This document shows positions 1 to 7,558 of a DNA stretch of 7,579 nt, one piece after another. Position 1 is the stretch's first letter; every line of letters begins with the position of its first letter. The notes beneath the pieces are model-generated. The model had not been told where the DNA came from and ran no database searches. It saw only the letters and a list, made by a program, of their open reading frames with translations. A program made the translations under genes and the position numbers. The stretch is taken from positions 23,594-31,172 of the forward strand of contig DENY01000252.1 in the NCBI GenBank assembly GCA_002359825.1, in the 5' to 3' direction. Source of the stretch: Bacteroidales bacterium UBA2632 (GTDB taxonomy: Bacteria; Bacteroidota; Bacteroidia; Bacteroidales; Dysgonomonadaceae).

Positions 1-598
1 TTTTCAACAACCCATAAATTCCTTCTGCACCCATTCGTGCTATAAATTTATTAGGATCGGAATCTTCTAAAGATTGATTATCTTTAGGTAGTTTTTCTAA
101 TAAATCTAAGTATTCATCTTCTGAGAGTAGATCACGCACTTTTACTTCACCTTCTAATAAACCAGGTTGAATTACAACATATCGTTCATAATAGATAATA
201 GTATCAAGTTTCTTGGTAGGTATTCCTAATAAATAACCAATTTTGTTTGGTAAGGATCTGAAATACCAAATATGAGCTACTGGAACGACTAAATGAATGT
301 GCCCTGTGCGTTCGCGTCTAACTTTTTTCTCAGTAACTTCTACACCACATCTATCACATACAATTCCTTTGTATCTTATACGTTTATATTTACCGCAGTG
401 ACATTCGTAATCTTTTACTGGACCAAATATACGTTCACAGAAAAGGCCATCTCGTTCGGGTTTATACGTACGATAATTAATAGTTTCTGGTTTTAGCACT
501 TCTCCACTAGAGTTTTCTAGTATTTCTTCAGGAGATGCTAAACTGATCGTAATTTTTGAAAAGTTACTCTTTATCTTATTGTCTTTTCTAAATGCCAT
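1..598 (-). CDS. rpoC: DNA-directed RNA polymerase subunit beta' (5' part, runs off window)
   Basis: Beta' is the catalytic large subunit of RNA polymerase and, with beta, forms the active-site cleft and DNA clamp. Only the first 199 codons are present; the frame stays open to the left edge, so the gene is cut by the window and not broken. Translation begins [16 protein letters not shown] and shows the clamp-region motif [19 protein letters not shown] (residues 36-54). The N-terminal zinc-binding module follows, with cysteines at 66, 68, 81 and 84 (CHCG then CDRCGVEV), then [10 protein letters not shown] (92-101). The spacing matches the E. coli zinc cysteines 70, 72, 85 and 88. The catalytic NADFDGD loop lies beyond the edge. 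The ATG at 598 is chosen because it gives a typical Bacteroidota N-terminus; it follows an A-rich stretch with no Shine-Dalgarno. It lies 89 bases after rpoB and is presumably cotranscribed with it. Confidence 0.98.
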   Translation of the reverse strand, partial: MAFRKDNKIKSNFSKITISLASPEEILENSSGEVLKPETINYRTYKPERDGLFCERIFGPVKDYECHCGKYKRIRYKGIVCDRCGVEVTEKKVRRERTGHIHLVVPVAHIWYFRSLPNKIGYLLGIPTKKLDTIIYYERYVVIQPGLLEGEVKVRDLLSEDEYLDLLEKLPKDNQSLEDSDPNKFIARMGAEGIYGLLK

Positions 599-687
599 GT
601 TTTTTATAATTATATAAAGAGTTAAGTGATTCTTATTAAATTTGCCATCCCTTTTTATAATGGGATAATCATAAAAATATGATTTTA
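599..687 (-). other. rpoB-rpoC intergenic spacer
   Basis: This 89-base AT-rich spacer holds no gene. Two weak inverted repeats are visible. ATCCC at 647-651 pairs with GGGAT at 662-666 across a 10-base loop. An A/T-only repeat at 603-618 (TTTATA, ATTA, TATAAA) sits four bases before the rpoC ATG. Neither looks like a convincing terminator: the first has only 5 bp and no T-run after it on the minus strand, and the second is too weak. I see no Bacteroidota-type promoter (no TTTG box near a TAnnTTTG box), so rpoC most likely depends on readthrough from rpoB. Confidence 0.6.
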
Positions 688-3600
688 TTAATCGAGTGAT
701 AGACTCAATCCCAACCCTTTTAGTTCATGTAATAACACATTAAGTGACTCAGGGATTCCGGGTTGTGGCATCGGTTCACTTTTAACTATTGCTTCGTATG
801 CTTTTGACCTTCCCATTACATCATCAGATTTGATAGTCAGGATTTCTTGCAAAATATGAGCTGCTCCAAATGCCTCAAGTGCCCACACCTCCATTTCTCC
901 AAAACGTTGACCTCCAAATTGAGCTTTACCACCAAGTGGCTGTTGAGTAATTAGAGAATAAGGTCCAATCGAGCGAGCATGCATTTTATCTTCAACCATA
1001 TGTCCAAGCTTGAGCATATAAATTATTCCTACAGTTGCAGGTTGATCAAACCTATCACCCGTTTCACCATCATATAGGTAGGTCTTACCGTAACGTGGGA
1101 CATTTGCTTTATCAGTCCATACATTTATATCTTCTAATGATGCACCATCAAAAATTGGAGTCGCAAAACGTAAACCTAATTCTTTACCTGCCCAACCTAA
1201 AACAGTTTCAAAAATTTGTCCTAAGTTCATACGAGAAGGTACACCTAATGGATTTAAAACAATATCAACAGGTGTTCCATCAGCTAAGAACGGCATATCT
1301 TCTTGACGCACTATTCTGGAAACGATACCTTTATTTCCATGTCGGCCTGCCATTTTATCACCAACTTGAATTTTTCGCTTCTTAGCGATATAAACCTTGG
1401 CAATCTGCATAATTCCAGTTGGAAGTTCATCACCAATGGTTAAATCAAAGCGTTTACGTTTCAATTCAGAATCAAGTTCCTTGTGCTTACGCAAATAATT
1501 AATAACAGTAGTTCTAATTAACTGGTTTTTGATTGGATCTGTAGTCCATTTATTTAACTGAACTGCCTCGAAATCTAAATCAGCAAACATGCTTTGTGTG
1601 AATTTTGCACCTTTTGGAATAACATCCATATTGGTGTAATCTTTCACTCCTGCAGAAGACTTTCCTTCTGTTAGTGAGTTTAATTTCACTATAAGAGCTT
1701 TTCTAAGCTCACTCATTTTAGTTTCGTACTCTTCGTCAATCTTAGGCAGTAAAGCTTTATTTGATAATTTGCTTTTCCCTTTTTTCGCTTGTTTAGCAAA
1801 AAGATTTGTATTTATAACAACACCTTTCAATGAAGGGGAGGCTTTAAGTGAAGCATCTTTTACATCACCCGCTTTATCACCAAAAATTGCACGTAATAAT
1901 TTTTCTTCTGGTGAAGGATCTGATTCACCTTTAGGAGGAATTTTTCCACTCAAAATATCTCCTGGTTTTATACGAGCACCTACACGAACTATTCCTCGTT
2001 CGTCAAGATCCTTAGTTGCTTCTTCACTTACATTTGGAATGTCTGATGTCAATTCTTCTACACCTCGTTTAGTTTCACGAACCTCTAATGTAAACTCTTC
2101 AACGTGAACTGATGTAAACACATCATCTCTAACCAATCTTTCGCTTAAAACAATTGCATCCTCAAAATTATAACCCTTCCAAGGCATAAAAGCAACTTTA
2201 AGGTTTCTACCAAGAGCCAGTTCGCCTTTTTCGGTTGAATAGCCATCAGTTAAAATTTGTCCTTTTGTTACTAAGTCGCCTTTTCTACAAAGTGGTTTTA
2301 AATCTACTGTTGTATTTTGATTGGTTTTTCTATATTTTGGAATAATATATGTTTTAACAGCATCTTCAAAGCTTGAAAATTCTTCTTCTTCTGTTCTTTC
2401 GTATTTTATTTTAATTGTTGTAGCATCTACATAAATAACTTCACCATTGTTTTCAGCTACTACCTGTGTGCGTGAATCTTTGATTAATTGTTCTTCTAAG
2501 CCAGTTCCAACTATTGGGGCCTCAGGTTGCATCAAAGGCACAGCCTGACGCATCATGTTAGATCCCATCAATGCACGGTTAGCATCATCATGTTCCAAAA
2601 ATGGAATAAGTGCAGCTGCAATGGATGCAATTTGCATAGGAGATACATCCATCAATTCTACATCTTCAGGCTCAACAATTGGATAATCTGCATCTTTACG
2701 TGCTTTTACCCTACTTAGGACAAATTTGCCATTATCATCAAGAGGTGCATTTCCTTGAGCAATAATTCTATCTTCCTCCTCTTCGGCAGCCAAATAAATT
2801 ATTCCATCTTGCGATGTATTCACTTTATTATCCTCAACTTTTCTGTAAGGAGTTTCAATGAATCCTAAATTATTAATCTTTGCATACACACACAAAGATG
2901 AAATTAAACCAATATTTGGACCTTCAGGAGTTTCAATTGGACAAAGTCTTCCATAGTGAGTATAGTGAACGTCACGAACTTCAAATCCTGCACGTTCTCT
3001 TGATAGTCCCCCAGGGCCTAAAGCTGACATTCTTCGTTTGTGTGTTATTTCTGCCAATGGATTGGTCTGATCCATAAACTGAGATAAAGCATTGGTGCCA
3101 AAGAATGTATTTATTACAGATGAGATTGTTTTTGCGTTGATTAAATCAATAGGTGTGAAAACTTCATTGTCTCGAACATTCATTCTTTCTCGAATCATAC
3201 GAGCCATTCTATTTAATCCTACTCCAAATTGATTATAGAGTTGTTCTCCAACAGTTCGAACGCGTCGGTTACTTAAATGATCAATATCATCAACGATAGC
3301 TTTTGAATTTATTAGTTCTATGAGAAACTTAATAATTTCAATTATATCTTCTTTCGTAAGTACACGTACTGAATCATCAATATTAAGATTAAGTTTCTTG
3401 TTAATCCTATATCGACCAACATCACCTAAATCGTATCGTTTTTCAGAGAAAAACAAATTATTGATAACTTCACGTGCGCTTGAATCATCAGCTGGTTCAG
3501 CACTACGTAACTGCCGATATATATGTCTAATTGCATCAATCTCGGTATTACTGGGATCTTTCTGCAATGTATTATAAATTATAGTATAATCTGTAGAACG

Positions 3601-4500
3601 TTGTGCTTCCTTGTGTAAGAGAATTACAGAAACCCCAGATTCAAGAATCTCAACAACATTCTCTTCATCCAAGATTGTTTCTCTTTCAAGAATAACTTCA
3701 TTACGTTCAATAGACGTAACCTCACCTGTATCCTCGTCAACAAAATCTTCCATCCAAGATTTTAATACACGAGCTGCAAGTTTCCGTCCAATAACTTTTT
3801 TTAAACCTGTCTTAGTTGCTTTAACTTCCTCTGCTAAATTAAATATTTCAAGGATATCCTTATCACTTTCAAAACCGATAGCACGAAGTAAAGTAGTTAC
3901 AGGTAATTTCTTTTTACGATCGATATAAGCATACAGAACATTATGAATGTCCGTTGCAAATTCAATCCAAGAGCCTCTAAAAGGAATAACACGAGCTGAA
4001 TATAATTTAGTTCCATTCGCATGTACACTTTGTCCAAAGAATACACCAGGTGATCGATGTAACTGAGAAACAATAACGCGTTCGGCACCATTAATAACAA
4101 AAGTACCACGTTCTGTCATGTAGGGAATAGTTCCTAGATATACGTCTTGTATAACAGATGCAAAATCCTCATGATCGGGATCAGTACAATAAAGATAGAG
4201 TTTTGCCTTTAATGGAACGCTATATGTGAGACCCCTGTCTATACACTCATCTATTGAATACCTAGGTGGATCAATGTAATAATCTAAAAACTCAAGTACA
4301 AAATTATTACGGGTATCTGCTATAGGAAAGTTTTCTGTAAAGACTTTGTAGAGTCCTTCGTTTTTTCTGTTCTCTGGAGGTGCGTCTAATTGTAGAAAAT
4401 CTTGAAATGATTTCAGCTGCACTTCCAAGAAGTCTGGAAACTCCAGAGGATTTGCTATAGTTGCAAAATTTATTCTATTGGTGGTTTGGTTTAGAGACAT
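688..4500 (-). CDS. rpoB: DNA-directed RNA polymerase subunit beta
   Basis: Beta pairs with beta' to form the polymerase catalytic centre and is the rifamycin target. The start is placed at the ATG at 4500, giving 1270 residues and an N-terminus [18 protein letters not shown] that fits the phylum. A 14-codon longer frame begins with TTG at 4542, inside the T-run after a hairpin, and is unlikely. Using the ATG numbering, visible landmarks are the N-terminal lobe [22 protein letters not shown] (split around residues 131-152), the rifamycin pocket at 472-498, [15 protein letters not shown] (521-535), [16 protein letters not shown] (768-783), the active-site segment [12 protein letters not shown] (1047-1058; lysines 1049 and 1057 match E. 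coli K1065 and K1073), and the C-terminal clamp segment [19 protein letters not shown] (1203-1221). A Lys- and charge-rich stretch at about 905-1025 corresponds to the lineage insertion that E. coli beta also carries before the [12 protein letters not shown] segment. No frameshift is seen. Confidence 0.99.
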   Translation of the reverse strand: MSLNQTTNRINFATIANPLEFPDFLEVQLKSFQDFLQLDAPPENRKNEGLYKVFTENFPIADTRNNFVLEFLDYYIDPPRYSIDECIDRGLTYSVPLKAKLYLYCTDPDHEDFASVIQDVYLGTIPYMTERGTFVINGAERVIVSQLHRSPGVFFGQSVHANGTKLYSARVIPFRGSWIEFATDIHNVLYAYIDRKKKLPVTTLLRAIGFESDKDILEIFNLAEEVKATKTGLKKVIGRKLAARVLKSWMEDFVDEDTGEVTSIERNEVILERETILDEENVVEILESGVSVILLHKEAQRSTDYTIIYNTLQKDPSNTEIDAIRHIYRQLRSAEPADDSSAREVINNLFFSEKRYDLGDVGRYRINKKLNLNIDDSVRVLTKEDIIEIIKFLIELINSKAIVDDIDHLSNRRVRTVGEQLYNQFGVGLNRMARMIRERMNVRDNEVFTPIDLINAKTISSVINTFFGTNALSQFMDQTNPLAEITHKRRMSALGPGGLSRERAGFEVRDVHYTHYGRLCPIETPEGPNIGLISSLCVYAKINNLGFIETPYRKVEDNKVNTSQDGIIYLAAEEEEDRIIAQGNAPLDDNGKFVLSRVKARKDADYPIVEPEDVELMDVSPMQIASIAAALIPFLEHDDANRALMGSNMMRQAVPLMQPEAPIVGTGLEEQLIKDSRTQVVAENNGEVIYVDATTIKIKYERTEEEEFSSFEDAVKTYIIPKYRKTNQNTTVDLKPLCRKGDLVTKGQILTDGYSTEKGELALGRNLKVAFMPWKGYNFEDAIVLSERLVRDDVFTSVHVEEFTLEVRETKRGVEELTSDIPNVSEEATKDLDERGIVRVGARIKPGDILSGKIPPKGESDPSPEEKLLRAIFGDKAGDVKDASLKASPSLKGVVINTNLFAKQAKKGKSKLSNKALLPKIDEEYETKMSELRKALIVKLNSLTEGKSSAGVKDYTNMDVIPKGAKFTQSMFADLDFEAVQLNKWTTDPIKNQLIRTTVINYLRKHKELDSELKRKRFDLTIGDELPTGIMQIAKVYIAKKRKIQVGDKMAGRHGNKGIVSRIVRQEDMPFLADGTPVDIVLNPLGVPSRMNLGQIFETVLGWAGKELGLRFATPIFDGASLEDINVWTDKANVPRYGKTYLYDGETGDRFDQPATVGIIYMLKLGHMVEDKMHARSIGPYSLITQQPLGGKAQFGGQRFGEMEVWALEAFGAAHILQEILTIKSDDVMGRSKAYEAIVKSEPMPQPGIPESLNVLLHELKGLGLSLSLD
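3007..3087 (-). other. rpoB: Rifamycin-binding region of rpoB (sensitive-type residues)
   Basis: Residues 472-498 of beta form the classic rifamycin cluster, readable as [19 protein letters not shown] followed by MSALGPGG. The positions most often mutated to resistance carry the wild-type residues: Q474 (E. coli Q513), D477 (D516), H487 (H526) and S492 (S531). The only differences from E. coli across this piece are conservative (T for N518, A for S522, M for I530). The sequence therefore predicts a drug-sensitive target, though uptake and modifying enzymes are not addressed by this. Confidence 0.9.
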
Positions 4501-4544
4501 GGGATAAATGAGTTTGTTAGAACTTAATATGTATTGACACAAAA

Positions 4545-4577
4545 GGTTAAGAATCTTCCAAATGAAGATTCTTAACC
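4545..4577 (-). terminator. Perfect 14-bp hairpin before rpoB; candidate partial terminator or processing site
   Basis: GGTTAAGAATCTTC (4545-4558) and GAAGATTCTTAACC (4564-4577) are exact reverse complements around a 5-base loop. Read on the minus strand, the stem is followed directly by TTTTGTGTC, so it resembles an intrinsic terminator with a short, interrupted T-run. On the plus strand no T-run follows. The stem is AT-rich (5 G-C pairs of 14), and the T-run has only four bases, so partial termination is more likely than full. It begins 28 bases after the rplL stop and ends 44 bases before the rpoB ATG. In E. coli the same spacer holds a partial terminator and an RNase III site that lower rpoBC expression relative to the ribosomal protein genes. 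A matching role here is inference. Confidence 0.65.
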
Positions 4578-4582
4578 AAACT

Positions 4583-4599
4583 ACTGATATTACATCAGT
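4583..4599 (-). other. Short 6-bp inverted repeat just after rplL
   Basis: ACTGAT (4583-4588) and ATCAGT (4594-4599) are exact reverse complements around a 5-base loop, starting 6 bases past the rplL stop codon and 5 bases before the larger hairpin. No T-run follows on the minus strand, so it is not a terminator by itself. It could stack with the larger stem or protect an mRNA 3' end after processing; a chance repeat in AT-rich DNA is also possible. Confidence 0.35.
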
Positions 4600-4605
4600 T
4601 TAATG

Positions 4606-4980
4606 CTATTTAATTTCAACGTCTGCCCCTGCGTCTTTAAGTTGTGATGAAAGTGATTCAGCTTCATCTTTTGATACTCCTTTTTTAATTTCTGATGGTG
4701 CAGAGTCAACTAATTCTTTAGACTCTTTCAAGCTAAGACCAGTAAGTTCTTTAACTAACTTTACTACTGCTAATTTTGAACCACCAGCAGCTGTTAAAAC
4801 TACGTCGAAAGCTGTTTGTTCTTGAACTTCGGCTTCACCCGCTGCAGGACCTGCAACAACAGTTGCTGCAGCAGCTGTTGGTTCGATACCGTATTCTGTT
4901 TTTAAAATTTCAGCAAGCTCGTTAACTTCTTTTACAGTTAAGTTAACTAATTGTTCAGCAAAATCTTTTAAGTCTGCCAT
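4606..4980 (-). CDS. rplL: 50S ribosomal protein L7/L12
   Basis: L7/L12 is the multi-copy, mobile stalk protein of the large subunit that recruits and stimulates translation GTPases (EF-Tu, EF-G, IF2, RF3). At 124 residues it has the normal length. It shows the usual three parts: an N-terminal dimerisation and L10-binding helix pair (about 1-32), an Ala/Gly/Pro-rich hinge (about 33-52, [16 protein letters not shown]), and the globular C-terminal domain (about 56-124), with [20 protein letters not shown] (69-88) and the conserved ending [10 protein letters not shown]. The start at 4980 gives [15 protein letters not shown], typical of the phylum. It lies 51 bases after rplJ with no Shine-Dalgarno but an A-rich leader. 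It ends in TAG, with an in-frame TAA one codon later. The protein is needed in several copies per ribosome; no separate promoter for it is visible. Confidence 0.99.
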   Translation of the reverse strand: MADLKDFAEQLVNLTVKEVNELAEILKTEYGIEPTAAAATVVAGPAAGEAEVQEQTAFDVVLTAAGGSKLAVVKLVKELTGLSLKESKELVDSAPSEIKKGVSKDEAESLSSQLKDAGADVEIK

Positions 4981-5031
4981 TTTTTGTATGATTTTAATTG
5001 TTTATTAATTCTTTGTTGTATTGAAAATAAA

Positions 5032-5544
5032 TTATTTCTCTGAAAGGGTTTGTAAAACACCATGTAAAGTGTTTCCGCCTGATTGTAGTGCAGATATAAC
5101 ATTTTTTGCGGGAGATTGTAATAATCCTATTATATCTCCTATTACTTCTGACTTGCTCTTTATTGTAACTAGTTGAGGTAGATATTCAGCACCAATAAAA
5201 AAACTTTCTTGAACATAAGCACCTTTCAATGCTGGTACTTTGCTCTTTTTATACTTATTGATTAACTTAGCTGGAGCATTAGCAATATTCGAAAACATTA
5301 TAGCTGTATTACCTTTTAAGATAGGATCCAACTCATCATAATTTTCATCTAATTTATCTAAAGCTTTTCTAAGTAAAGTGTTCTTTACTACCATCAATTT
5401 TATGTCTTCTTTAAAACACTCTCTTCTTAATATACTCGTCTTTTCAGCATTTAAAGAAGTAATATCAGTCAAATAGAAGTTTTCATACTCCTTGATAGTT
5501 GATGCAATTTGATCTACAATTTTATTTTTATCTTCCTTCTTCAT
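5032..5544 (-). CDS. rplJ: 50S ribosomal protein L10
   Basis: L10 anchors the L7/L12 dimers to 23S rRNA next to L11, forming the base of the GTPase-associated stalk. The 170-residue product has the globular N-terminal RNA-binding domain, with FYLTDITSLNAEKTSILRR (23-41), KLMVVKNTLLRKAL (49-62) and LKGNTAIMFS (76-85). The C-terminal helical segment (about 135-170, GLLQSPAKNVISALQSGG) is the family's L12-docking helix. Length is normal. The ATG at 5544 follows the rplA stop by only 6 bases, suggesting translational coupling. In E. coli the L10-L12 complex represses its own translation by binding a long leader before rplJ; such a leader has no room here, so any autoregulation would have to use sequence within the end of rplA or elsewhere. 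Confidence 0.99.
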   Translation of the reverse strand: MKKEDKNKIVDQIASTIKEYENFYLTDITSLNAEKTSILRRECFKEDIKLMVVKNTLLRKALDKLDENYDELDPILKGNTAIMFSNIANAPAKLINKYKKSKVPALKGAYVQESFFIGAEYLPQLVTIKSKSEVIGDIIGLLQSPAKNVISALQSGGNTLHGVLQTLSEK

Positions 5545-5550
5545 AGATGT

Positions 5551-6267
5551 TTACACTTGTTCTTGTTTTTGAATTTCTTCTATGGACTTAGGATCCACCT
5601 TAATCCCTTTACTCATCGTGCTAGAAAGATAAATACTTCTAAAATAAACACCTTTAGCCGATGTAGGTTTGAGTTTTAAAAGCGTTAGAATAAACTCTTT
5701 CGCATTTTCTCTTATCTGATCAGAAGTAAAAGATACTTTACCTATAGAAGCATGGATTATACCTGCTTTATCTACTTTAAAGTCGATTTTTCCTTGCTTA
5801 ACCTCCTTCACAGCTTGCGCTACATCAGGTGTTACAGTTCCGCTTTTTGGATTAGGCATCAAACCACGTGGTCCTAATATACGACCAAGTGCACCTATTT
5901 TACCCATAATTGCAGGTTGCGTTATAATAACGTCAATATCAGTCCAACCGCCTTTAATTTTCTCAATGTATTCATCTAGTCCCACATAATCTGCGCCAGC
6001 TTCTGTAGCAGAAGCTTCAGCATCTGGAGAACATAATACAAGAACTTTGACTTCTTTACCCGTCCCGTGAGGAAGTGATACTACACCCCTTACCATTTGG
6101 TTAGCTTTTCGCGGATCTACGCCTAAGCGCACATCGATATCAATTGAGGCATCAAATTTAGTTGTTGTGATTTCCTTAACTAAGGTTGATGCTTCTCTTA
6201 AAGAATAGGTTTTTCCCTCTTCAATCTTGCTCAAAGCCAACTTTTTCTTTTTTGTTAGTTTACTCAT
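5551..6267 (-). CDS. rplA: 50S ribosomal protein L1
   Basis: L1 forms the mobile stalk at the ribosomal E site, helps release deacylated tRNA, and in many bacteria represses translation of its own operon. The 238-residue product is of normal length (E. coli 234), with a few extra C-terminal residues (EIQKQEQV). The family signature is clear: [20 protein letters not shown] (122-141). Other rRNA-contact and core segments include [20 protein letters not shown] (38-57), [12 protein letters not shown] (60-71) and the C-terminal [16 protein letters not shown] (211-226). The start at 6267 ([14 protein letters not shown]) gives the basic N-terminus usual for L1 and lies 19 bases after rplK, with AATTAA three bases before the ATG and no Shine-Dalgarno. 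Confidence 0.99.
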   Translation of the reverse strand: MSKLTKKKKLALSKIEEGKTYSLREASTLVKEITTTKFDASIDIDVRLGVDPRKANQMVRGVVSLPHGTGKEVKVLVLCSPDAEASATEAGADYVGLDEYIEKIKGGWTDIDVIITQPAIMGKIGALGRILGPRGLMPNPKSGTVTPDVAQAVKEVKQGKIDFKVDKAGIIHASIGKVSFTSDQIRENAKEFILTLLKLKPTSAKGVYFRSIYLSSTMSKGIKVDPKSIEEIQKQEQV

Positions 6268-6286
6268 GTCTTAATTGAAGTTTTAA

Positions 6287-6733
6287 TTATTCTACATTTT
6301 CGGGAAATTTCCCTTTTACTGTGATACCCATGCTTCGTGCCGTTCCGGCAACCATCTTCATTGCAGATTCCAATTTAAAGCAGTTCAAATCAGTCATTTT
6401 ATCAGTAGCTATAGTTTTAACTTGTTCCCAAGTGACCTGTGCTACCTTAACTCTGTTCGGCTCTGGTGAGCCACCTTTCTTTTTACTTGCTTCAAGTAAT
6501 TGAACAGCAATGGGTGGGTTCTTTACTATAAAATCAAAAGACTTATCAGAATAATAAGTAATTACCACTGGCAACACTTTTCCTGCCTTATCTTGAGTTC
6601 TGGCATTGAATTGCTTGCAAAAATCCATAATATTTATACCTTTCGAACCTAATGCAGGTCCTACTGGTGGAGATGGATTTGCAGCTGCTCCTTTGATCTG
6701 TAATTTTAGTTGTCCAGCAACTTCTTTAGCCAT
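6287..6733 (-). CDS. rplK: 50S ribosomal protein L11
   Basis: L11 binds the GTPase-associated rRNA of 23S domain II, takes part in factor-dependent GTP hydrolysis, and is required for RelA activation in bacteria where this has been studied. The 148-residue product (E. coli 142) shows both domains. The N-terminal domain carries [20 protein letters not shown] (18-37), including prolines 22, 23 and 26 of the thiostrepton-contact helix, all present. The C-terminal rRNA-binding domain (about 75-142) ends with [20 protein letters not shown] (121-140), the family signature. The start at 6733 gives [20 protein letters not shown], as expected. It follows nusG after a 74-base AT-rich spacer and precedes rplA by 19 bases. 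Confidence 0.99.
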   Translation of the reverse strand: MAKEVAGQLKLQIKGAAANPSPPVGPALGSKGINIMDFCKQFNARTQDKAGKVLPVVITYYSDKSFDFIVKNPPIAVQLLEASKKKGGSPEPNRVKVAQVTWEQVKTIATDKMTDLNCFKLESAMKMVAGTARSMGITVKGKFPENVE

Positions 6734-6807
6734 TTTTTGATTTAATTTAATTACGTTTTTCGAAATACTTAAAAGAATTATCGCTATAATTGCGTAACCA
6801 AATACGA
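6734..6807 (-). other. nusG-rplK spacer (rplK leader)
   Basis: This 74-base AT-rich spacer is the longest gap in the right half of the cluster. It contains a small A/T-only inverted repeat (AATTAT at 6776-6781, loop CGCT, ATAATT at 6786-6791) and a wider 5-bp pair (TTACG at 6751-6755 and CGTAA at 6793-6797) that could enclose it. In E. coli the L1 repressor site lies just upstream of rplK, so this is where a counterpart would be expected. The visible structure is too weak for me to call a binding site. A TTTG at the nusG-proximal end is not followed by a good TAnnTTTG box at the right spacing, so I call no promoter. Confidence 0.4.
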
Positions 6808-7350
6808 CTATTCTTTTTCAACTTGCATATATCCTAATTCTAAAAGGGTTTTGCGCCCAAATATTTTAACCATCACTTTAAGCTTTTTACGTTCCTCGCT
6901 AACCTCTTCAACTACACCAGAAAAGCTACTAAATGGTCCACTTGTAACTTTAACATTTTCTCCAACATAGTAATTTACATCCATTTCATCTGTAATCTCT
7001 TCCAGCTCATCCATTGTTCCCAAAATACGTCTAACTTCAGACTCCCTTAAAGGTTGTGGATTTGTTGTATTAGGAAGAAACCCTGCAACATAATTGATGT
7101 TTTTTAGTTCATGAACAACCTCACCAACTAATTCTGCCTCAATAAGCACATAGCCTGGCAAATAAGCTCTTTCTTTAAGAACTTTTTTACCGGCTCGAAC
7201 TATATAAGTCTTTTCAGTAGGGATAAGGACTTGAGAGATGTATTTTCCTAAATCGGTTTTTTGTATTTCTGAGTCAAGATACTCTTTGACTTTGTTTTCT
7301 TTACCACTAACAGCACGTAAAACGTACCATTTTTTTCCAGTTTCAGTCAT
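6808..7350 (-). CDS. nusG: Transcription termination/antitermination factor NusG
   Basis: NusG binds the RNA polymerase clamp across the cleft, modulates pausing and, through its KOW domain, contacts Rho or ribosomal protein S10. The product has 180 residues from the ATG at 7350, normal for a two-domain NusG. The N-terminal NGN domain opens with [20 protein letters not shown] (6-25) and contains [17 protein letters not shown] (56-72). The C-terminal KOW domain (about 127-180) shows [20 protein letters not shown] (129-148) and [20 protein letters not shown] (159-178). A GTG sits directly before the ATG, straight after an in-frame TAA (TAA-GTG-ATG), so initiation one codon earlier is possible; ATG is preferred. 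It starts 16 bases after secE, with AATTAA just upstream. This is the general NusG and not an UpxY/RfaH-type paralogue, given its ribosomal-operon context. Confidence 0.98.
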   Translation of the reverse strand: MTETGKKWYVLRAVSGKENKVKEYLDSEIQKTDLGKYISQVLIPTEKTYIVRAGKKVLKERAYLPGYVLIEAELVGEVVHELKNINYVAGFLPNTTNPQPLRESEVRRILGTMDELEEITDEMDVNYYVGENVKVTSGPFSSFSGVVEEVSEERKKLKVMVKIFGRKTLLELGYMQVEKE

Positions 7351-7366
7351 CACTTAATTCAGATTA

Positions 7367-7558
7367 TTATAAAACACCATAGAGAAGTTTTAACACCCAT
7401 TCAAATAAAGAATCTATTCCAAAAACTAGTAAAGCTATAATAAGGGAAGCTATCATAACTATAACTGAACTATTGGAAAGTTCTTCTCGTGAAGGCCAGG
7501 ACACTTTATAAACTAATTCAGTGTATGAATCCTTAAGATATGCAGTTATTTTTTTCAT
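7367..7558 (-). CDS. secE: Preprotein translocase subunit SecE
   Basis: SecE clamps the two halves of SecY in the inner-membrane SecYEG translocon. The 63-residue product is the short single-span form found in most bacteria outside the gammaproteobacteria. It has an amphipathic N-terminal helix (ITAYLKDSYTELVYKVSWPS, about 4-23) containing the family motif KVSWPSREEL (18-27), then one hydrophobic membrane segment (about 31-50, SVIVMIASLIIALLVFGIDS) and a short C-terminal tail. The ATG at 7558 is preceded directly by AATTAA and no Shine-Dalgarno. Only 21 bases lie upstream within the window, so the operon promoter and any upstream tRNA cannot be seen. Confidence 0.96.
   Translation of the reverse strand: MKKITAYLKDSYTELVYKVSWPSREELSNSSVIVMIASLIIALLVFGIDSLFEWVLKLLYGVL

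Noticed and set aside
293..496. Plus-strand open frame of 67 codons
   Set aside because: It lies wholly within rpoC on the opposite strand, has no recognisable product, and is a by-product of the conserved gene's codon use.
1035..2107. Plus-strand open frames of 112-116 codons opposite rpoB (1035-1385 and 1769-2107)
   Set aside because: Both are antisense shadows of well-conserved rpoB sequence, with compositions that look like a reversed coding frame and no family similarity.
2527..3928. Further plus-strand open frames opposite rpoB (2527-2718, 2880-3077, 3320-3577, 3611-3928)
   Set aside because: All overlap rpoB core regions including the rifamycin pocket; low-complexity, His- or Ser-rich translations and no start context support a chance origin.
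3897..4109. Minus-strand 70-codon frame inside rpoB in another reading frame
   Set aside because: It is an out-of-frame overlap of conserved rpoB coding sequence with no recognisable domain.
4501..4544. Possible Bacteroidota promoter directly before rpoB (TTTTG near the hairpin)
   Set aside because: A TTTG box is present, but about 20 bases downstream the sequence is TAACAAAC, which does not match TAnnTTTG; the T-run is better explained as part of the hairpin-T structure.
6321..6503. Plus-strand 60-codon frame opposite rplK
   Set aside because: Antisense to the conserved C-terminal half of L11; no independent evidence.
6776..6791. A/T-only hairpin after nusG as a terminator
   Set aside because: The 6-bp stem has no G-C pairs and is followed on the minus strand by CTTTTAAG, too weak to be called a terminator; it is only noted within the spacer entry.
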